NCBI GenBank assembly: GCA_019914995.1
Contig: CM034129.1
Span: 7,081,725-7,145,724, forward strand
Reading direction: 5' to 3'
Length of the DNA stretch: 64,000 nucleotides
Source: Acanthochlamys bracteata
Lineage: Eukaryota > Streptophyta > Magnoliopsida > Pandanales > Velloziaceae
Each line of letters begins with the position of its first letter. The first letter of the stretch is position 1. Position numbers and translations under genes: made by a program. Positions 35,601 through 47,503 of the stretch are shown one piece after another. The notes below the pieces were generated by a model. The model did no database searches and had not been told where the DNA came from. It saw only the letters and a list, made by a program, of their open reading frames with translations.

Positions 35601-38588
35601 TGCTTGCAGGTTGGTTAGCAGAAGAAGCCGCGGAAGAAAGAACTTCAGCATCCTCGTTCTTTGATGCAGATTGTATGAAGACGGATCCAAAATCCATAAT
35701 TCTGGAATCCACTGGATTAGCTCCTTGATTAGTCCCTTCACTCATGGCGATCTTCCTAGAATATTCCATAGAGACTTTCACCTAAAAAAAACATAGGCAT
35801 TCAATTATTATCCAATCATTAAAAAATTTCGGGAAAAGAGCAAACATATTGCGTAAGCACAAACCTCCCGACCAATGAGTTTGCTTCGAAGGAACTCCTT
35901 AGCCTCACGGGCATAGGGCTCTGGTTTTCCACCATCTTGAGGATTCCTAATCTTTGGAGCCCTAATACTCGAAAGGTTCACTCGTCTCTCAGCTAGGGGA
36001 CTACCAAAAGGGACGGCATCATCAGCAACAATTATGCAATCTCCACTCACAACTTCCACTACCTACAAAAGAGACAAAGGCAGAAGACACACCTCAGAAG
36101 CTTATAATCAAACAATAAGAGGACAACTGTCTGACTAAGTTAAAAGATGATGCAATAAGTGATTACTTTTCCTTTGAAGTTCTGGTCATGTATAGCCTTG
36201 GAATTAGTTGCGGGAGGCACAAAATTCGTCCACATTCTCAATCGACTCTTTTTAGCCTGTAGTTCTGCAGTCTTAAGGCGCCTTTTCGCATCATGTTCCA
36301 ACATGTTAGCACTCCATTCTACATATTTAGCCAACCCCTACAGTGGACGGTGTTTTGATTAATCATTTCAAAACTGACTAGATAAGCAGTAAGAATAAAT
36401 GTAAATGACAACTCTAAAAGAATCTGTCATTCAAGTGAAGAGTAATACATTTTCTACAAGATCCAATGCCAAGTCTTTTGCAGTATCACCATCAGGGTAA
36501 TAGACTGAACCAATCAGGTTGCTGTATTTGTCTACACCTTCTAGTGCAATTCGGACCTGGAAGAATGAGAAAGCCAGAATCTGTTTAAAGGAAAGCACAC
36601 ATAATGCAGTCCAGTAAAAAATATAAACAAAGAGAGACACGTTCAAAGGTTAAGTTCGAAAAAAATATTTCATTTAGGGAAAAAATAGAACTGATTGTTG
36701 ATTCTTCCATCTTCATGTAATCAAACCATTGTTAGAGAAGTATCACCAAAATGGAGGTCACAGGCAAGTGCAAACCAACAGAAAGAGAGAGAGACAGAGA
36801 CTTACATCTCTGTTTAAAACACGTATTTCTGTGAAGTGTTTTGCTTCCCTAGCAAATGCCTCTGAGGGGACATCCATGTATGATGGGAGAGCACCAGCTT
36901 TTTGAGCAGCAGTTAATGGTGCTTGAGATTCAGCTGCAACATCTCCATTTGAATTGGTGGCTGACAATTCAGAAACAGAAGTTGTATCTGGAACATTAGT
37001 AGTTCTTCTTCCCATGGATGGAGCCTGAATTCATTAATATCAGTTTTGCTAAGACAGCAAGAAGTCGTTGCAGAATAAAACTTAATAAGAAGTACACTGC
37101 CATATTGCAATTAATTGAGAGCAAAGAATCACCTGAACTCCAGTAACAAAAACCTGAACAAACTGAAATCCTGGAAGAAGATACGCACGGACTGTACTAC
37201 CATCCCGAACCTGCTCGACAATAGCCTCCAAGGATCTACCTTTATTTGCAGCTAAAAAGCCATTGGCATCAAAATTACCAGAACCTCCAACAGCTGAAGG
37301 GGGTAGATCTCTTTTTGATGCCTCAGATGCACCTGGAGCCTGCAGGGTATAATACAATACAACTTCAGTGCCCAACAGTAACTATTGTGCATTCATTACC
37401 TCTTCTAGAAATAACCTAGCAATGACAGTGCTTATTTAGATTGTGTCAGCAAGTTATACACCAAATGAACAGCAAGCTATTTAGATGGTTTATACAGAGT
37501 TTGATGCAAGAGTATCCTAAAGTTAGCTCATATGACAAGGAAGGTTACTAGCCTTGCTCCAACGACCGAGACCTTGTTGCTTAGCCTGCTCTTCTAAATG
37601 CAGCAGATCAGATGCATATGATGATCTGGCAGAGTTACTTTGTGAATCTTGCTCCTTGACCTGCAGCGTCAAGCAACAATCAGCTAGGGAGTCCACAAAA
37701 CAGAAAGGTGAAAAATTACAATCAAAAGGCAAGCATCAAATTCACATTTCATGTACCTTCGCCCAACCTTCTGAAACAACAAGATGTGCAACATTTTTGT
37801 CTCCAATAAAAACAGTGCCAAATTCTCGGCCTATATTTAGGTTACTGCTATCTACTCGAAATGCAACTTCCTTTTGATGCAAAACCAAAACAAGCGAGTT
37901 AGTCTAGGAACAAACATAAGTACCACAATACTAAGATGCTCGTTCAGACCTTCCCAATGCAGAGTTTTCTTAAATATTCTCTGCTATCCCATGCAAAAGG
38001 TTCGTCTCCCTGGTCTCGCCGTGCCTATAGCATAGGTAAAAGAAAGATAATGGTTGATGCAGGAAAAATATTAATTGCAAGGGAATAAAAGGAGCAAAAT
38101 TATGAATCAAGGATAATTGTCAAGACTAAGATCAAAACATAAACATGTCTTTAAAACTATAGTTATTTTTTACCTCAAAAACAAGTTAAAAGCATTGAAG
38201 AGAGGAAATAACAGCAAGAACTTGAAGAAAGCAGTTGTAGCAGTATTCATTATCTTGATTACAACCACAAATATAAATATTTGGAAACAAGAAAAGTAAA
38301 GTGCACTCAAACAGTGGAAACAAAACAAAAGATTCCTTATAGATTTGCAGTTAACAAACACTTCCTCATGCAGAAAAGAAGATGAACGTAAAACAAAATA
38401 GAAACCAAAGCATTTATATAAGGATCTGATGAAAATACCAATCTGGGAGCCATTATAAACGATAAAGTTATGGTCTTTTCAGGAGGAATCTCTTGTTTTG
38501 AGTTCCCCATTATAACAAGGGTATCCCCTGAAGGAACTGCCTTCACTTTCCCCTTCAGCCACATTGATGCCGGTGCTTCTGATGCCAT
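32670..38588 (-). CDS. TSN: Tudor staphylococcal nuclease (TUDOR-SN), 989 aa
   Basis: TSN is a cytoplasmic RNA-binding nuclease and scaffold of stress granules and RNA decay. Sixteen coding exons: 38439-38588, 37950-38024, 37757-37870, 37553-37660, 37133-37339, 36806-37024, 36449-36556, 36167-36337, 35865-36062, 35419-35781, 35109-35339, 34845-35030, 34689-34766, 34406-34603, 32985-33359, 32670-32858. Each has a length divisible by three, and joined they read open for 989 residues, the usual plant length. Four SN-like domains fill about residues 1-700 (starts: WLKGKVKAVPSGDTLVIMG; DGSTVRAYLLPGFQFVQ; GKVVEVVSGDCIIV; PATVEYVLSGHRFKLLIP). A Tudor domain follows (FYIDYGNQETVSYSRLRPL, about 815-835), then a fifth partial SN domain ending in the basic APPVRKAGGRR. 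Intron 4 appears to start GC rather than GT. The gene looks intact. Confidence 0.96.
37340..37552 (-). other. TSN intron with apparent GC donor
   Basis: Exon 4 ends GAGCAAG and the intron begins GCTAGT (37552 downwards); the acceptor is CCCTGCAG at 37340. Using GC gives RWSK|APGASEASKRDLPPS, which matches the family reading. The only nearby GT alternative (two codons on, with an acceptor inside exon 5) would keep frame but remove the conserved PG. So a GC-AG intron is preferred. Confidence 0.7.
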
Positions 38589-39268
38589 CTCAACAGCTAA
38601 AAACTATCAGCATTAAAAAGTTTTAAAAAAAAATAAAAACAATTAGTAACAAGATAATTCAAGTATAATTCCAGAATTATTAATAACATAACCGAATGAG
38701 CACACATAGAAGTGTTCGGAATGAAAATAACCATGTTTTGCATAGATAAAACAAAATTATAATTAAAGATCTAAAACAAACTAGATACACCAATATTTAA
38801 TCATAACAACAATTTGGGAATACTCTCTTCTATAGAACCAGTTAATACTAACAAAATTTATTGATCAATCTATATGCAATCAACCGACATCAAACAAATT
38901 CAGGAAAAAGAAAAAGAAAAAAAAAATCAATCCTTCAATCAGAAAACAAGCGATCTCAAGTAGGTCAAACATTAAACACCACCAACAAGATAACAGATCT
39001 GTTGAAATAGGACATTGATTGGATAGAAGAGACAACCATTCAATTACTGATGAAACCAATCTATGATATACCATAAACCTAAACCATCACAAAAATAAAA
39101 CAAGCGAAAATACATCCGATCTGTGACCAAAACAACAGATCAACAGCAACTGCAAAACCTAAACCGATAAATCTAAACAAGAACGCGGTAATTTTCATCA
39201 AAACAATTACATAACCAGAATTGGTTTCAGAAACGACGGATTTAACAAAAATTTAGTGCAATCTCTAC

Positions 39269-39440
39269 CTGAAACCGATCCCTCGAGATAAGGAAGAGAG
39301 AGATCGGATCGCTCCTTGATCTCTCTGTTATATTCTGTCGGTCGATAAGTTCCACGTCGTACAACGAAAGAAGAAGAAAGAGATGCAAGCGTGTGTTGCG
39401 GGCGAGACCAAGCAATGGAGATTGCAATAAAAGAGAGTGA
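39269..39440 (-). promoter_or_regulatory. TSN 5' UTR exon and proximal promoter
   Basis: On the minus strand a CT-rich leader ends GGTTTCAG|GTAGAG at 39269/39268; the next exon starts at 38596 (TTTTTAG|CTGTTGAG), eight bases before the ATG at 38588. A first non-coding exon with a roughly 670-bp intron before the start codon is a common layout for highly expressed plant genes. The upper limit is a guess. Confidence 0.6.
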
Positions 39441-39449
39441 AGTCAGGGG

Positions 39450-40400
39450 AAGCGCAAATAGTGCCCTTGTCTCTCTGGAAAATTTACGGAGATTACCATT
39501 TGCCGGACAGTTGGTGCATGTTTAGTTAAGCTTAAAATTTTAGAACTTTCGATCAAAAATTACCGTTTATATATTTTTGCTTAAAAAATCGGCTGATGCT
39601 TTCTTACTGAAAAAATTACTTTTATTGAATTTTGTTCAGATAAATTTTACTATTTAAAATTTTTTATAAAAAAAAATTAAAAATATATTTGGCTAAGCTT
39701 ATGCTTATAAATAAATAAAATATATAATAACTGAAATATCTTTAAATATATGATATACGATGAATTATTAAATTTATGAATCTATTTTTATATATTATCT
39801 AGTCTTTTGAAAATTAATTTTATAACATATTTTTAAAATATTTTTTTGTTTAATATTTTTTATAATAATATTTATAAACTTATTAATAAATATATTTTAT
39901 AACATAAGGATATATTTTCCTTTTAATTTATATTTCAAGCTTCCTAAGTAACTATAGATGCACCTCTTGTATGCCTAGCAAGAGAACCATTGATCTGCAA
40001 AACAAAATTAGACATCATCATAAAATGCAACAAATAAGTTCTTAGAACTACCGGCCAATGAAACCTCATATTTACCTTACATGTCTTTCCAAATTCATTT
40101 TCATGACTATTAACTATTTTTAAGATAGCGACTACACAACTCAAGCATATAAATAATTTTTCAAATTTCTAAGATTAGCTGCAAGGGCACAACAGAACAA
40201 GAGAACCAAACTAAAATAATGACATTTGCTGGAATTAATAGCAAACAGAAACGATGAGCCAAAATACAACTGTATAACATTGCTTAGCTACATAAATATT
40301 TGGTAATGCTATTCATTCACATAGATAAAGAAAGCATCTCAACAAACTATCCATAATAACAAAATTTCTCAAGTCATTACCACTACTTCCAATAGATACA
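39450..40400. other. Intergenic; degenerate copy of the neighbouring last exon
   Basis: 39490-39910 is AT-rich, MITE-like DNA. At 39945-40030 lies a decayed copy of the last exon of the gene fragment at 40408-41853: GCCTAGCAAGAGAACCATTG and the acceptor-side GATCTGCAAAACAAAATTAG align with 40537-40580. It has a one-base loss in the coding part. Confidence 0.6.
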
Positions 40401-40407
40401 TTCAAGC

Positions 40408-41853
40408 CTACGACAAATCAGTATAAGCCATAGGCGCTTCAAGACCTAGGAATCTACGTGTTGGTTGCCCTTGTGTAGATTTGCTGACTGTTGTGGGCAG
40501 AGACCATTCTGATGACACCACTAGATTGATGACTCGCCTAGCAAAAGAGTCATTGAATCTGCAAAACAAAGTTAGACATCAGCATAAATGCAACATGAAC
40601 TTCTCAAAACTGTAATGAGACCTCCCACGTTATAAACAAAGAACCACAAAAATTAATATATGAAGAAAATACAATATCAACGTATCCTATCTATGCTTTC
40701 ATATCAATGTGGCGCACTAAATCCATAGAGATCGTCATGTCCATAAATCCACATCATGATATTTCATATTAATTAGCATAAGTCCTAAGAAATACTATAA
40801 ATATATATATATATATATATATATAAGTTAACAACAAGATATGAGTTAATGAAGTCTATAAATAGTATGAGTTAATGAGTTAACAGCAATACTATACACT
40901 ATACATACATATATGAGTTAATGAAGTATTCACTAATAGCAAAGTCCTATAAATATTATACTAAGAGCAAGTAGTTAATGAGTTAAGCCTAGGAACAAGA
41001 TAAAATTGTAATAACAAAGTAATCTTTGGATATTTATATAAACATCCAAAGAGAGCCCAAGCACAAGCCAATGGAGGACATGCATAGCGAAAGTGGAACG
41101 AAATAAAGTAGTTAAATAGGTTAGAATATTTATATAAACACCAAAGATATACATAGCCAAAGAAAATAGCACTAGATATTTATATAAACATATAAACATT
41201 CATTTAATTGTTTAAACATATAAATAAATAACTTTTCAAACTCCTAAGCTAATGCCTACTACAGTGCAGAGAGCGGAGAAGTAGACAATTAGCAATGCAT
41301 AAACAGTTAGACAATTAGCAAAGCCTACAGGGCTATTCAAACTCTGAACCACATGCATAGACAATTAGCTACATACAGAGACAATTAGCTACATACAAAA
41401 CTATCTTTTCATATGCATGCATATAGTGAAGCAAAATACAACACAACACACCTTCTCAATTCATATTTATCCTTTTCATTCAAGTCATTTTCTTTCATTC
41501 ATTCTTCTATTTAAGCAGAAAGTAATCGTTAACACTCAGAGAGCAGTGTGAAGCAAAGCCATTAAAAACTCACCATGCATTGCTTTTGCTGTGCTTCCAC
41601 TCAAGAAACAAAAAAATTCAATTCAATACAAGTAGCAAGTTCTTCTCATTATACATATTTTTAATATCTACTAAGTATGATTTATTCAAATTAAAACCAA
41701 AAAGCTCTAAAGCAAAGATAAAGAACAAAAGATTAATATCTACTGAGAACTTGATTACATAAAAATACATCCATCTAGAATGAACTACAATAAAAAATAC
41801 CTTAGTAATTGCTCGTAATTTCTTCTGACGTCTGTCGACGCAGAGTCTCTTGG
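40408..41853 (-). CDS. Unidentified two-exon gene fragment
   Basis: Exon pieces 41801-41853 and 40408-40558 have good splice borders (TTGATAG| before 41853, CTAAG|GTATTT at 41801, TTTTGCAG| before 40558) and matching phases. Together they read PRDSASTDVRRNYEQLLR, then FNDSFARRVINLVVSSEW, SLPTTVSKSTQGQPTRRFLG and LEAPMAYTDLS, then stop. A CT-rich leader-like exon ends at 41995 (GGTGGAG|GTATTT) but contains no ATG, so the start is missing or in an exon I did not find. I do not recognise the family. The codon-level continuity across a 1.24-kb intron argues that it was, or is, a real gene. It may be a truncated gene whose first coding exon is lost. Confidence 0.5.
40580..41400. repeat. Cluster of short local repeats inside an intron
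   Basis: An (AT)n run lies at 40798-40825. GAGTTAATGA recurs around 40843, 40868, 40913 and 40976. ATATTTATATAAACA recurs at about 41029, 41128 and 41174. GACAATTAGC words recur at 41284-41395, including a direct repeat of AGACAATTAGCTACATACA. Confidence 0.7.
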
Positions 41854-42514
41854 CTATCAAGAACCACACCAATCAATTGATCGGCAGATTAACAAATTTT
41901 CTTCAAAATTTCGTAAAGAAAAAATCCTAGATCTCAAAACCACAAACAAATCCGATTCAATTAAGAACAAAAAAAAATTCATCACAAGAAATACCTCCAC
42001 CGATAGAAGAAAAGAATAGAAGAACTGGAGCCTCTCCGGTCTCCTTTCGGCAACGGAACCAACCCGAGCGAGAGAAAAAGAAACGAAGAAATCGGAAGAG
42101 ATGAAAAAATAAGAGCCTGTGAGGAAAGAGTGGAGGTATGAGTGGTTATATAGTGTTGTAATTTCTCTAACTTAGGATCGAATGGTCATTTGCATCATGG
42201 GTACAAAAGCTCCCGTGCTGCTTGTTATGAAAAGCATGGATTCGATGCTTTTTTTTTTAGAGCACAACAAGCAGCTTATTTTGACCATAAGCACGCGTTG
42301 CCAAACATGCCAAACACTGTTGAGTGCTTATTTTTTGCTAAAAGCCACAAATAAGCACTCCCAAACATGGCCTTACTCCAATTTTAGCCCGAAGTGAATG
42401 TCTATGTTGTCCTTATATTAGCTGTTATTACAAGAATTTCTCAAGGTCAGTGTCTCGTTTCTTCCTCTATAATTTCTTTATGCTCCGTTCGATAGCGTAC
42501 TTCGTTAGATCAAG

Positions 42515-42770
42515 GGTGCGTTTGACATTACGTTTCAAAAACTGATTTTTAATTTTTTTCTATTTCATATTTTTTAATATATATTTTATAAGTATTTAGA
42601 AAATTTATTTAAAAATTTAGATAGTGTAAAAAAATTTTACGTAATGAAATCTTTTTATTACATATTTTTATTATTTTTTTGGAAGTAAAAAAATAGAGCT
42701 CGTTTTCCAAAAAGAATAAAAATACCTTCTATTTAAAAAATTCTATTTCATAATCAATCCTAAACGCACC
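42515..42770. mobile_element. MITE of the recurrent 256-bp family
   Basis: It starts GGTGCGTTTGACATTA and ends AATCCTAAACGCACC, with inverted ends and a body matching 43951-44206 almost base for base, including exactly 256 bp in length. Confidence 0.85.
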
Positions 42771-43362
42771 CTAAAACTATTATTCTTTATGAAAAAGTAA
42801 TTTAACATGCATTTGGTTCTAGCTGCAAAAGATGTTTTATGTTCGAAATAGTTATAATAGAAAGCAGTGTTTTATTGCTTCCAGAAAGAAAACATTTATA
42901 GAAAAAGTTTGTAAGAATTGAAACTCATAATTTAAATAACAAAAATTTTAAAAATACAACATTAAACACATCAAAAATATTCTTTACTTGTGAAAGAATT
43001 TTAATGAAAATTTATAATGACAAATGTTTTTAACGGAAACACTATTTTTATATAATACCATTTGATACATCTCTTTTAACCCATATAATAAAAATTCTTA
43101 CATGAAAGTACTTTTTTATGTGCTTATTTTCATATCATTTAATGTATTATTTTATTATGGTACATCAAATGACTCATTAATTTCTTAATCTGTTCCGTAT
43201 AATCTCTTCAACTCTTACATATAGTTTCTTTTTCATCTTATCATTATACTTTTCTAATCTCACTCAATTCAAAAGACAAATTTCTGTAATAATGTGAGCA
43301 TAGAGGCTCGTCATAAGGATGAACGCTAAAATTTGAGATATAAAAATCAGGCATTGCTTAGC

Positions 43363-43597
43363 AGTGCATTTCCAAAGCTTTTCATTCTAATTTTTATTTC
43401 GTATTTTTTAATAAATCTTCTATAATATTTCACAGGCTTTATTAAAAATTTTTAAAATATAAAAAAATCGTAAAATTTTATTATTACTTATTTTATTATT
43501 ATTTTAGATAAAATAATATAACTTATTTTTTTAAATATTTTTAAAATATTATTTATTTTAGAAAAATTTTATTTTATAAGCACTATCAAACGTACCC
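43363..43597. mobile_element. Diverged MITE of the same family
   Basis: It starts near AGTGCATTTCCAAAGC and ends ACTATCAAACGTACCC. The body keeps the TTTTATTAC/ATTTTATTATTATTTT order but is heavily altered. Confidence 0.6.
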
Positions 43598-43950
43598 CTA
43601 ATATTCTACATCTCTTCGACTAGCCATTCTACTATCAATCTCTATGTCAGGTTCTTAGACCATTTCTCTATTCTCAATCAACATTAAAATCGCCATTAAT
43701 CAAGTTTGCTTTGAGCTTCCATTATTTCATCACCTGTGCTATTACCTTATGTAAATTTACGAAGACTATTGATCCAGCACGTAGCGATCATCATACAACA
43801 TCTGATTCCTCTCAATTCTTACCAAAGCTGAAATCTGTCAACCCTTATAATTCACTAGCTAAGGGCTCACATATGATCATTAGTCACATTAGCACTATAT
43901 CTACACCACACTTATATTCTATTTCATCTCATTTGCTATAATCTCTAAAC

Positions 43951-44206
43951 GGTGCGTTTGGGATTGTATTCCAAACGCTACTTTTTAATTTTTTTCATTT
44001 CATATTTTTCAATATATATTTTATAAGTATTTAGAAAATTTATTTAAAAATTTAGATAGTGTAGAAAAATTTTACGTAATGAGATCTTTTTATTGCATAT
44101 TTTTATTATTTTTTGGAAGTAAAAAAATAGAACTCGTTTTTCAAAAAGGACAAAAATATTCTCCATTTTAAAAAAGCTCCATTTCATAAGCAATCCCAAA
44201 CGCACC
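43951..44206. mobile_element. Best-preserved 256-bp MITE, perfect 16-bp TIR
   Basis: GGTGCGTTTGGGATTG at 43951 and CAATCCCAAACGCACC ending at 44206 are exact complements. There is no coding capacity. No convincing target duplication was found (flanks CTCTAAAC and TGTGATCT), so the superfamily stays open. Confidence 0.88.
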
Positions 44207-44985
44207 TGTGATCTTACTTTATAAAGCACTTTGCTTCTCATGGTTGTATTGTACAAAATCCTAGGACAGGTTATCGTGTTGGGATCAAGATGTCGTAAGT
44301 TTGGACGTCTTTTAGATAAGTAATCTTCATATTTCGATAGATTCTCCTCTGGTTGCATTTTATTCGGATACCTCGATCCCCCCTCAACTTATGGCACTCT
44401 CCGTTTGGCATGCTTATTTTACAAAAATCCAAGTTTTAGCTTATAAGGCTGTTCAAGTTCTACTTCCAATTAAAATTTTTTATTGTGTCAATTGTCAACT
44501 TGGGAAACAAAAGCATATTCCACTTTTTCAATAAAGCTACTTTCTAATTTTTATTGGAAAAAGTAATTGTATACTTTTCATTGTATAGATTTTATGATAC
44601 AGCTAAATATGATGTTTGGCAAAAATGAACTAAAAAGTTAAAATAAATGTATAAAATGATTGGAATGCGCTTAATAATGTAATGGTTGATATATATGTAT
44701 AATTATATACCCCTTTTATAATCTCTTTGTATAATATTAAATTTAAATATATTTGTAATACTAGTAATGTATTCATGAAATTTTTCTTAATAATATTAAT
44801 ATTATAAATTAAAGTTAGTTTATAGATATTTTTTTAAATTAATTGTAAAAATCTAAACACACTATTATTATTTATTTAATGATAATAAATTAACTAATAA
44901 GTTGAAGCTATGAATAAACAATAAGGACATATAATAACTCAAACAAACTTTGAGCAAAATAATACATTTTAAATTAAAGAATTTC
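44207..44985. other. AT-rich stretch, nothing recognised
   Basis: It contains another start of GTTTGGCATGCTTATTTT type near 44403, possibly a further MITE, without a clear partner end. Confidence 0.4.
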
Positions 44986-44989
44986 AACC

Positions 44990-45410
44990 GTTCACCTAAA
45001 ATATTGTTACATTAATGTTGAGGTCATTATAATAGTTATACAATCACTGTCTGGACATTTCATGAGCAATATTATCACGACGCCTTGACCAATCCGTTAT
45101 CACTACGATCAATTTTTAGATTTTCGGGGTAGATCTCTTGATGCACTGCGAGATGCATCACTTGATGGGATATATGTCTCACTTTCAGTCAAATTAAATG
45201 CATCAATTAGAATGTTATTCTCTTATATAATTATGTATTATCATTTTAGCAATTATAGCAATTCATTTAACTTGAGTGAGATATATTATCATGTTTGCTA
45301 AAATTGTAAAACGGGCTTTCCACACGCCAAAAATATTCTCAACAATACTCATACGTGAAAAAATGCATGTAATGAATTTTTCCTTCACTCTCTTTGGTGG
45401 CCGCAATCGA
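44990..45410 (-). pseudogene. PIF/Harbinger transposase C-terminal pseudogene
   Basis: The minus strand from about 45400 reads VKEKFITCIFSRMSIVENIF, then GVWKARFTILANM. After frame changes come IIHNYIREN, ILIDAFNLTESETYIPSSDA, SRSASRDL and RDNIAHEMSRQ. The blocks RxSIVENIFGVWKARFxIL and IHNYIREN are the C-terminal hallmark of plant PIF/Harbinger (DDE_4 nuclease) transposases. Stops and frameshifts show it is dead. Upstream coding sequence (higher coordinates) is cut off at about 45420 by LTR sequence. Confidence 0.82.
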
Positions 45411-45420
45411 GGTGAAGTTG

Positions 45421-45809
45421 ATATGCTTAATAGCTAAAACTACTAATGGCTAACCTAAAATAAGAAGTCTCCCTCATTGATGGTGGATGTTAGAAAGATC
45501 GGAGGATTTGGCGAAACAGCGGTGGGGGCTGAGATCTCCATTGAGACCTTTAGCTCTGATATCAAATAATATGCTTAATAGCTAAAACTACCAATGGCTA
45601 ACCTAAATAAAGAAATAGTTATAATTGTCCATGCCCAATGCATCATACAAGGGTTTATTTATAGCTAACCATAGGAGTCCTCTTCCTAATAGAACTCTTT
45701 CTAAAGAGGTTAGCTAACATAAGTTCATAATAAATAAAACTCTAACTAGTAACAACATCTAAGTATTAGAGTCCTAAATGAACTCTTAATGCTACCCGAG
45801 AACCCAACA
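45421..45809 (-). mobile_element. LTR, primer site, short internal piece and truncated second LTR
   Basis: On the minus strand an LTR-like segment begins TGTTGGGTTCTC at 45809, has a GCTATAAATAAACC promoter box, and ends GCTATTAAGCA near 45572. It is followed by TTGATATCAGAGC (45564-45552), a Met-tRNA primer site, about 90 bp of other sequence, and then AGGTTAGCCATTAGTAG through TTAAGCATA again (45455-45421), the tail of a second LTR. The layout LTR - primer site - short internal - partial LTR resembles a TRIM or a recombination product. Confidence 0.65.
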
Positions 45810-45899
45810 GTACCTAGGCCTTATTCAACAGCACATGGGTGCCATTAAGCTTGCTTTAGCTACATCCGAGGCAATATGTGAGCCCTTGCTACTTTGCGA

Positions 45900-47290
45900 G
45901 AGCGTTTCGGTATTATTGGGGAAGTGTTGGATATGTTTGGAGCCCCGAGTACATCATTCCCCTCCACTTGAAGAACCAACTTGTCCTCAAGTCGGGTGTC
46001 AGTAGTGAGATATCAGTAGTAGCAGGTAAATTGGGACGACGGATGGGATGAACATGCGTCATTAAGCTGCGACTAATGGACAACCGGGTGAATACGTGAT
46101 GCAGGTGGTAAGTCGAGCCTGTAGGCTACTGGATCGACGGCTTCTAAGATAACAAAGGGACCATACTAACGATGCCGAAGCTTGGTGTGAGGTCTCTCTG
46201 CAACTGAGCTTTGACGGTAAGGTTGAAGTTTGATGATAACACGATCACCGGGAGAGTATTGTTTATCGCGGCGATGTTTATCCGCAAGTTGTTTCATTTG
46301 ATTTTGAGCCCGACATAAGTGGAAACGCAAGTCGCGAAGGATTGTGTCTTGTGAGTGAAGTTGAACCCTCACTAGATCAGTGCTACTCAGACTAGTGGAG
46401 GACACCAATGGTGAAGCGGGCTAACCATAGATAGCTTCAAGTAGAGATGTGTTGGTAGATGAATGGATGCTAGTGTTGTAGGAGCATTCCACCCAATATA
46501 GCTAACTCATCCACTTGTTAGGACGAGCACCAATGATGCAATGAAGATACGTTTTCAAATCGCGATTAAGGACTTCCGTTTATTGGTATGATTTTGGGTG
46601 ATAAGTGGAGGACATATGGAGAGAGGTCCCTTATATACGGTGTAATTTTTACCACAAAGTACTAAAAAACACCGGGTCTCGATCCGACACAATTGAGAAG
46701 GGCAGCCATGGAGGCGCACAATTATCTTAACAAACAAGCCAGCAACAGAAGAAGTAGAATAAGGGTGTTTCATTGGGACAACATGAGCATTTTTTGAAAG
46801 CTGATCGACGACGACCATAATGACGTCTTTGCCTTGAGAGAGTGGTAAGCCATCAATAAAATCAATTGAGATGCCAGATCATACCTTGTCGGAAATTAGC
46901 AACGGTTGTAACAATCCTGCAGGCCGAAGTGCCTCCGACTTAGCCCGAGCACATGTCTCACATGCAGCAATATAGTGTTGCATATCCGTGGAGAATCCCG
47001 TCCAGTAGAATTGGTTGGATAGGCGTTTGTATGTCCTAAATTGTCCTCAATGTCCACCTTGCGTCAAAATATGCTCTTCAAACAACAATTGCTTTCGCAG
47101 AAGTGAAGTGTTGGGCACCTAAACTCGGCCTTTCTATATGATTAGTCCTTTGCTCTCTGCGATATTGGTGTTGGAGGGGGTCCCTTGCTATTTGTAGTAG
47201 ATCCTTGTAGGAACTGTCCTCTTGCTGGGCCTGTCTTAAATCTTCCTTGTAGGAACTGTCCTTTTGCATATTGAAAGTCCATAAAAACAC
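45900..47290 (-). pseudogene. Ty3/gypsy pol (integrase region) pseudogene
   Basis: In minus orientation: an RNase H-to-integrase linker (DSSYKDLLQIARDPLQHQYR, about 47220-47150); the integrase zinc-binding region in broken frames (GGHWGQFRTYKRLSNQFYW, then ACETCARAKSEALRPAGLL, 47060-46900); the catalytic-core start (SGISIDFIDGLPLSQGKDVI, MVVVDQLSKNAHVVPMKHPY, about 46880-46750); and the integrase C-terminus (RAQNQMKQLADKHRRDKQY, SPGDRVIIKLQPYRQ, 46330-46200), then a chromodomain-side tail (about 45990). Many stops and shifts are present. The linker holds a local duplication (SYKEDLRQ / SYKDLLQ). gag, protease and RT are absent from the window. Confidence 0.88.
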
Positions 47291-47503
47291 ATGAATTCAA
47301 TTTCAACCAGAATATTTAAAATGTCAAACTGAAAACATAAAATAACATTGATAAGGTAAACAAATCTATACAACAATGTATACTGAACAACATTTCAAAA
47401 GCTAATTACAACCTTCCAGCAAAATGTATACTGAACAGTCAATAATTAGCTTGAAACATTCCCCTCCTTCTAACAATTAGATTTTTAACACAGTACACAA
47501 AAA

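Noticed and set aside
42515..44206. Calling the 256-bp MITEs Stowaway, Tourist or hAT
   Set aside because: Neither a TA, TAA/TTA nor an 8-bp duplication is visible at the best-preserved copies, so no superfamily is assigned.
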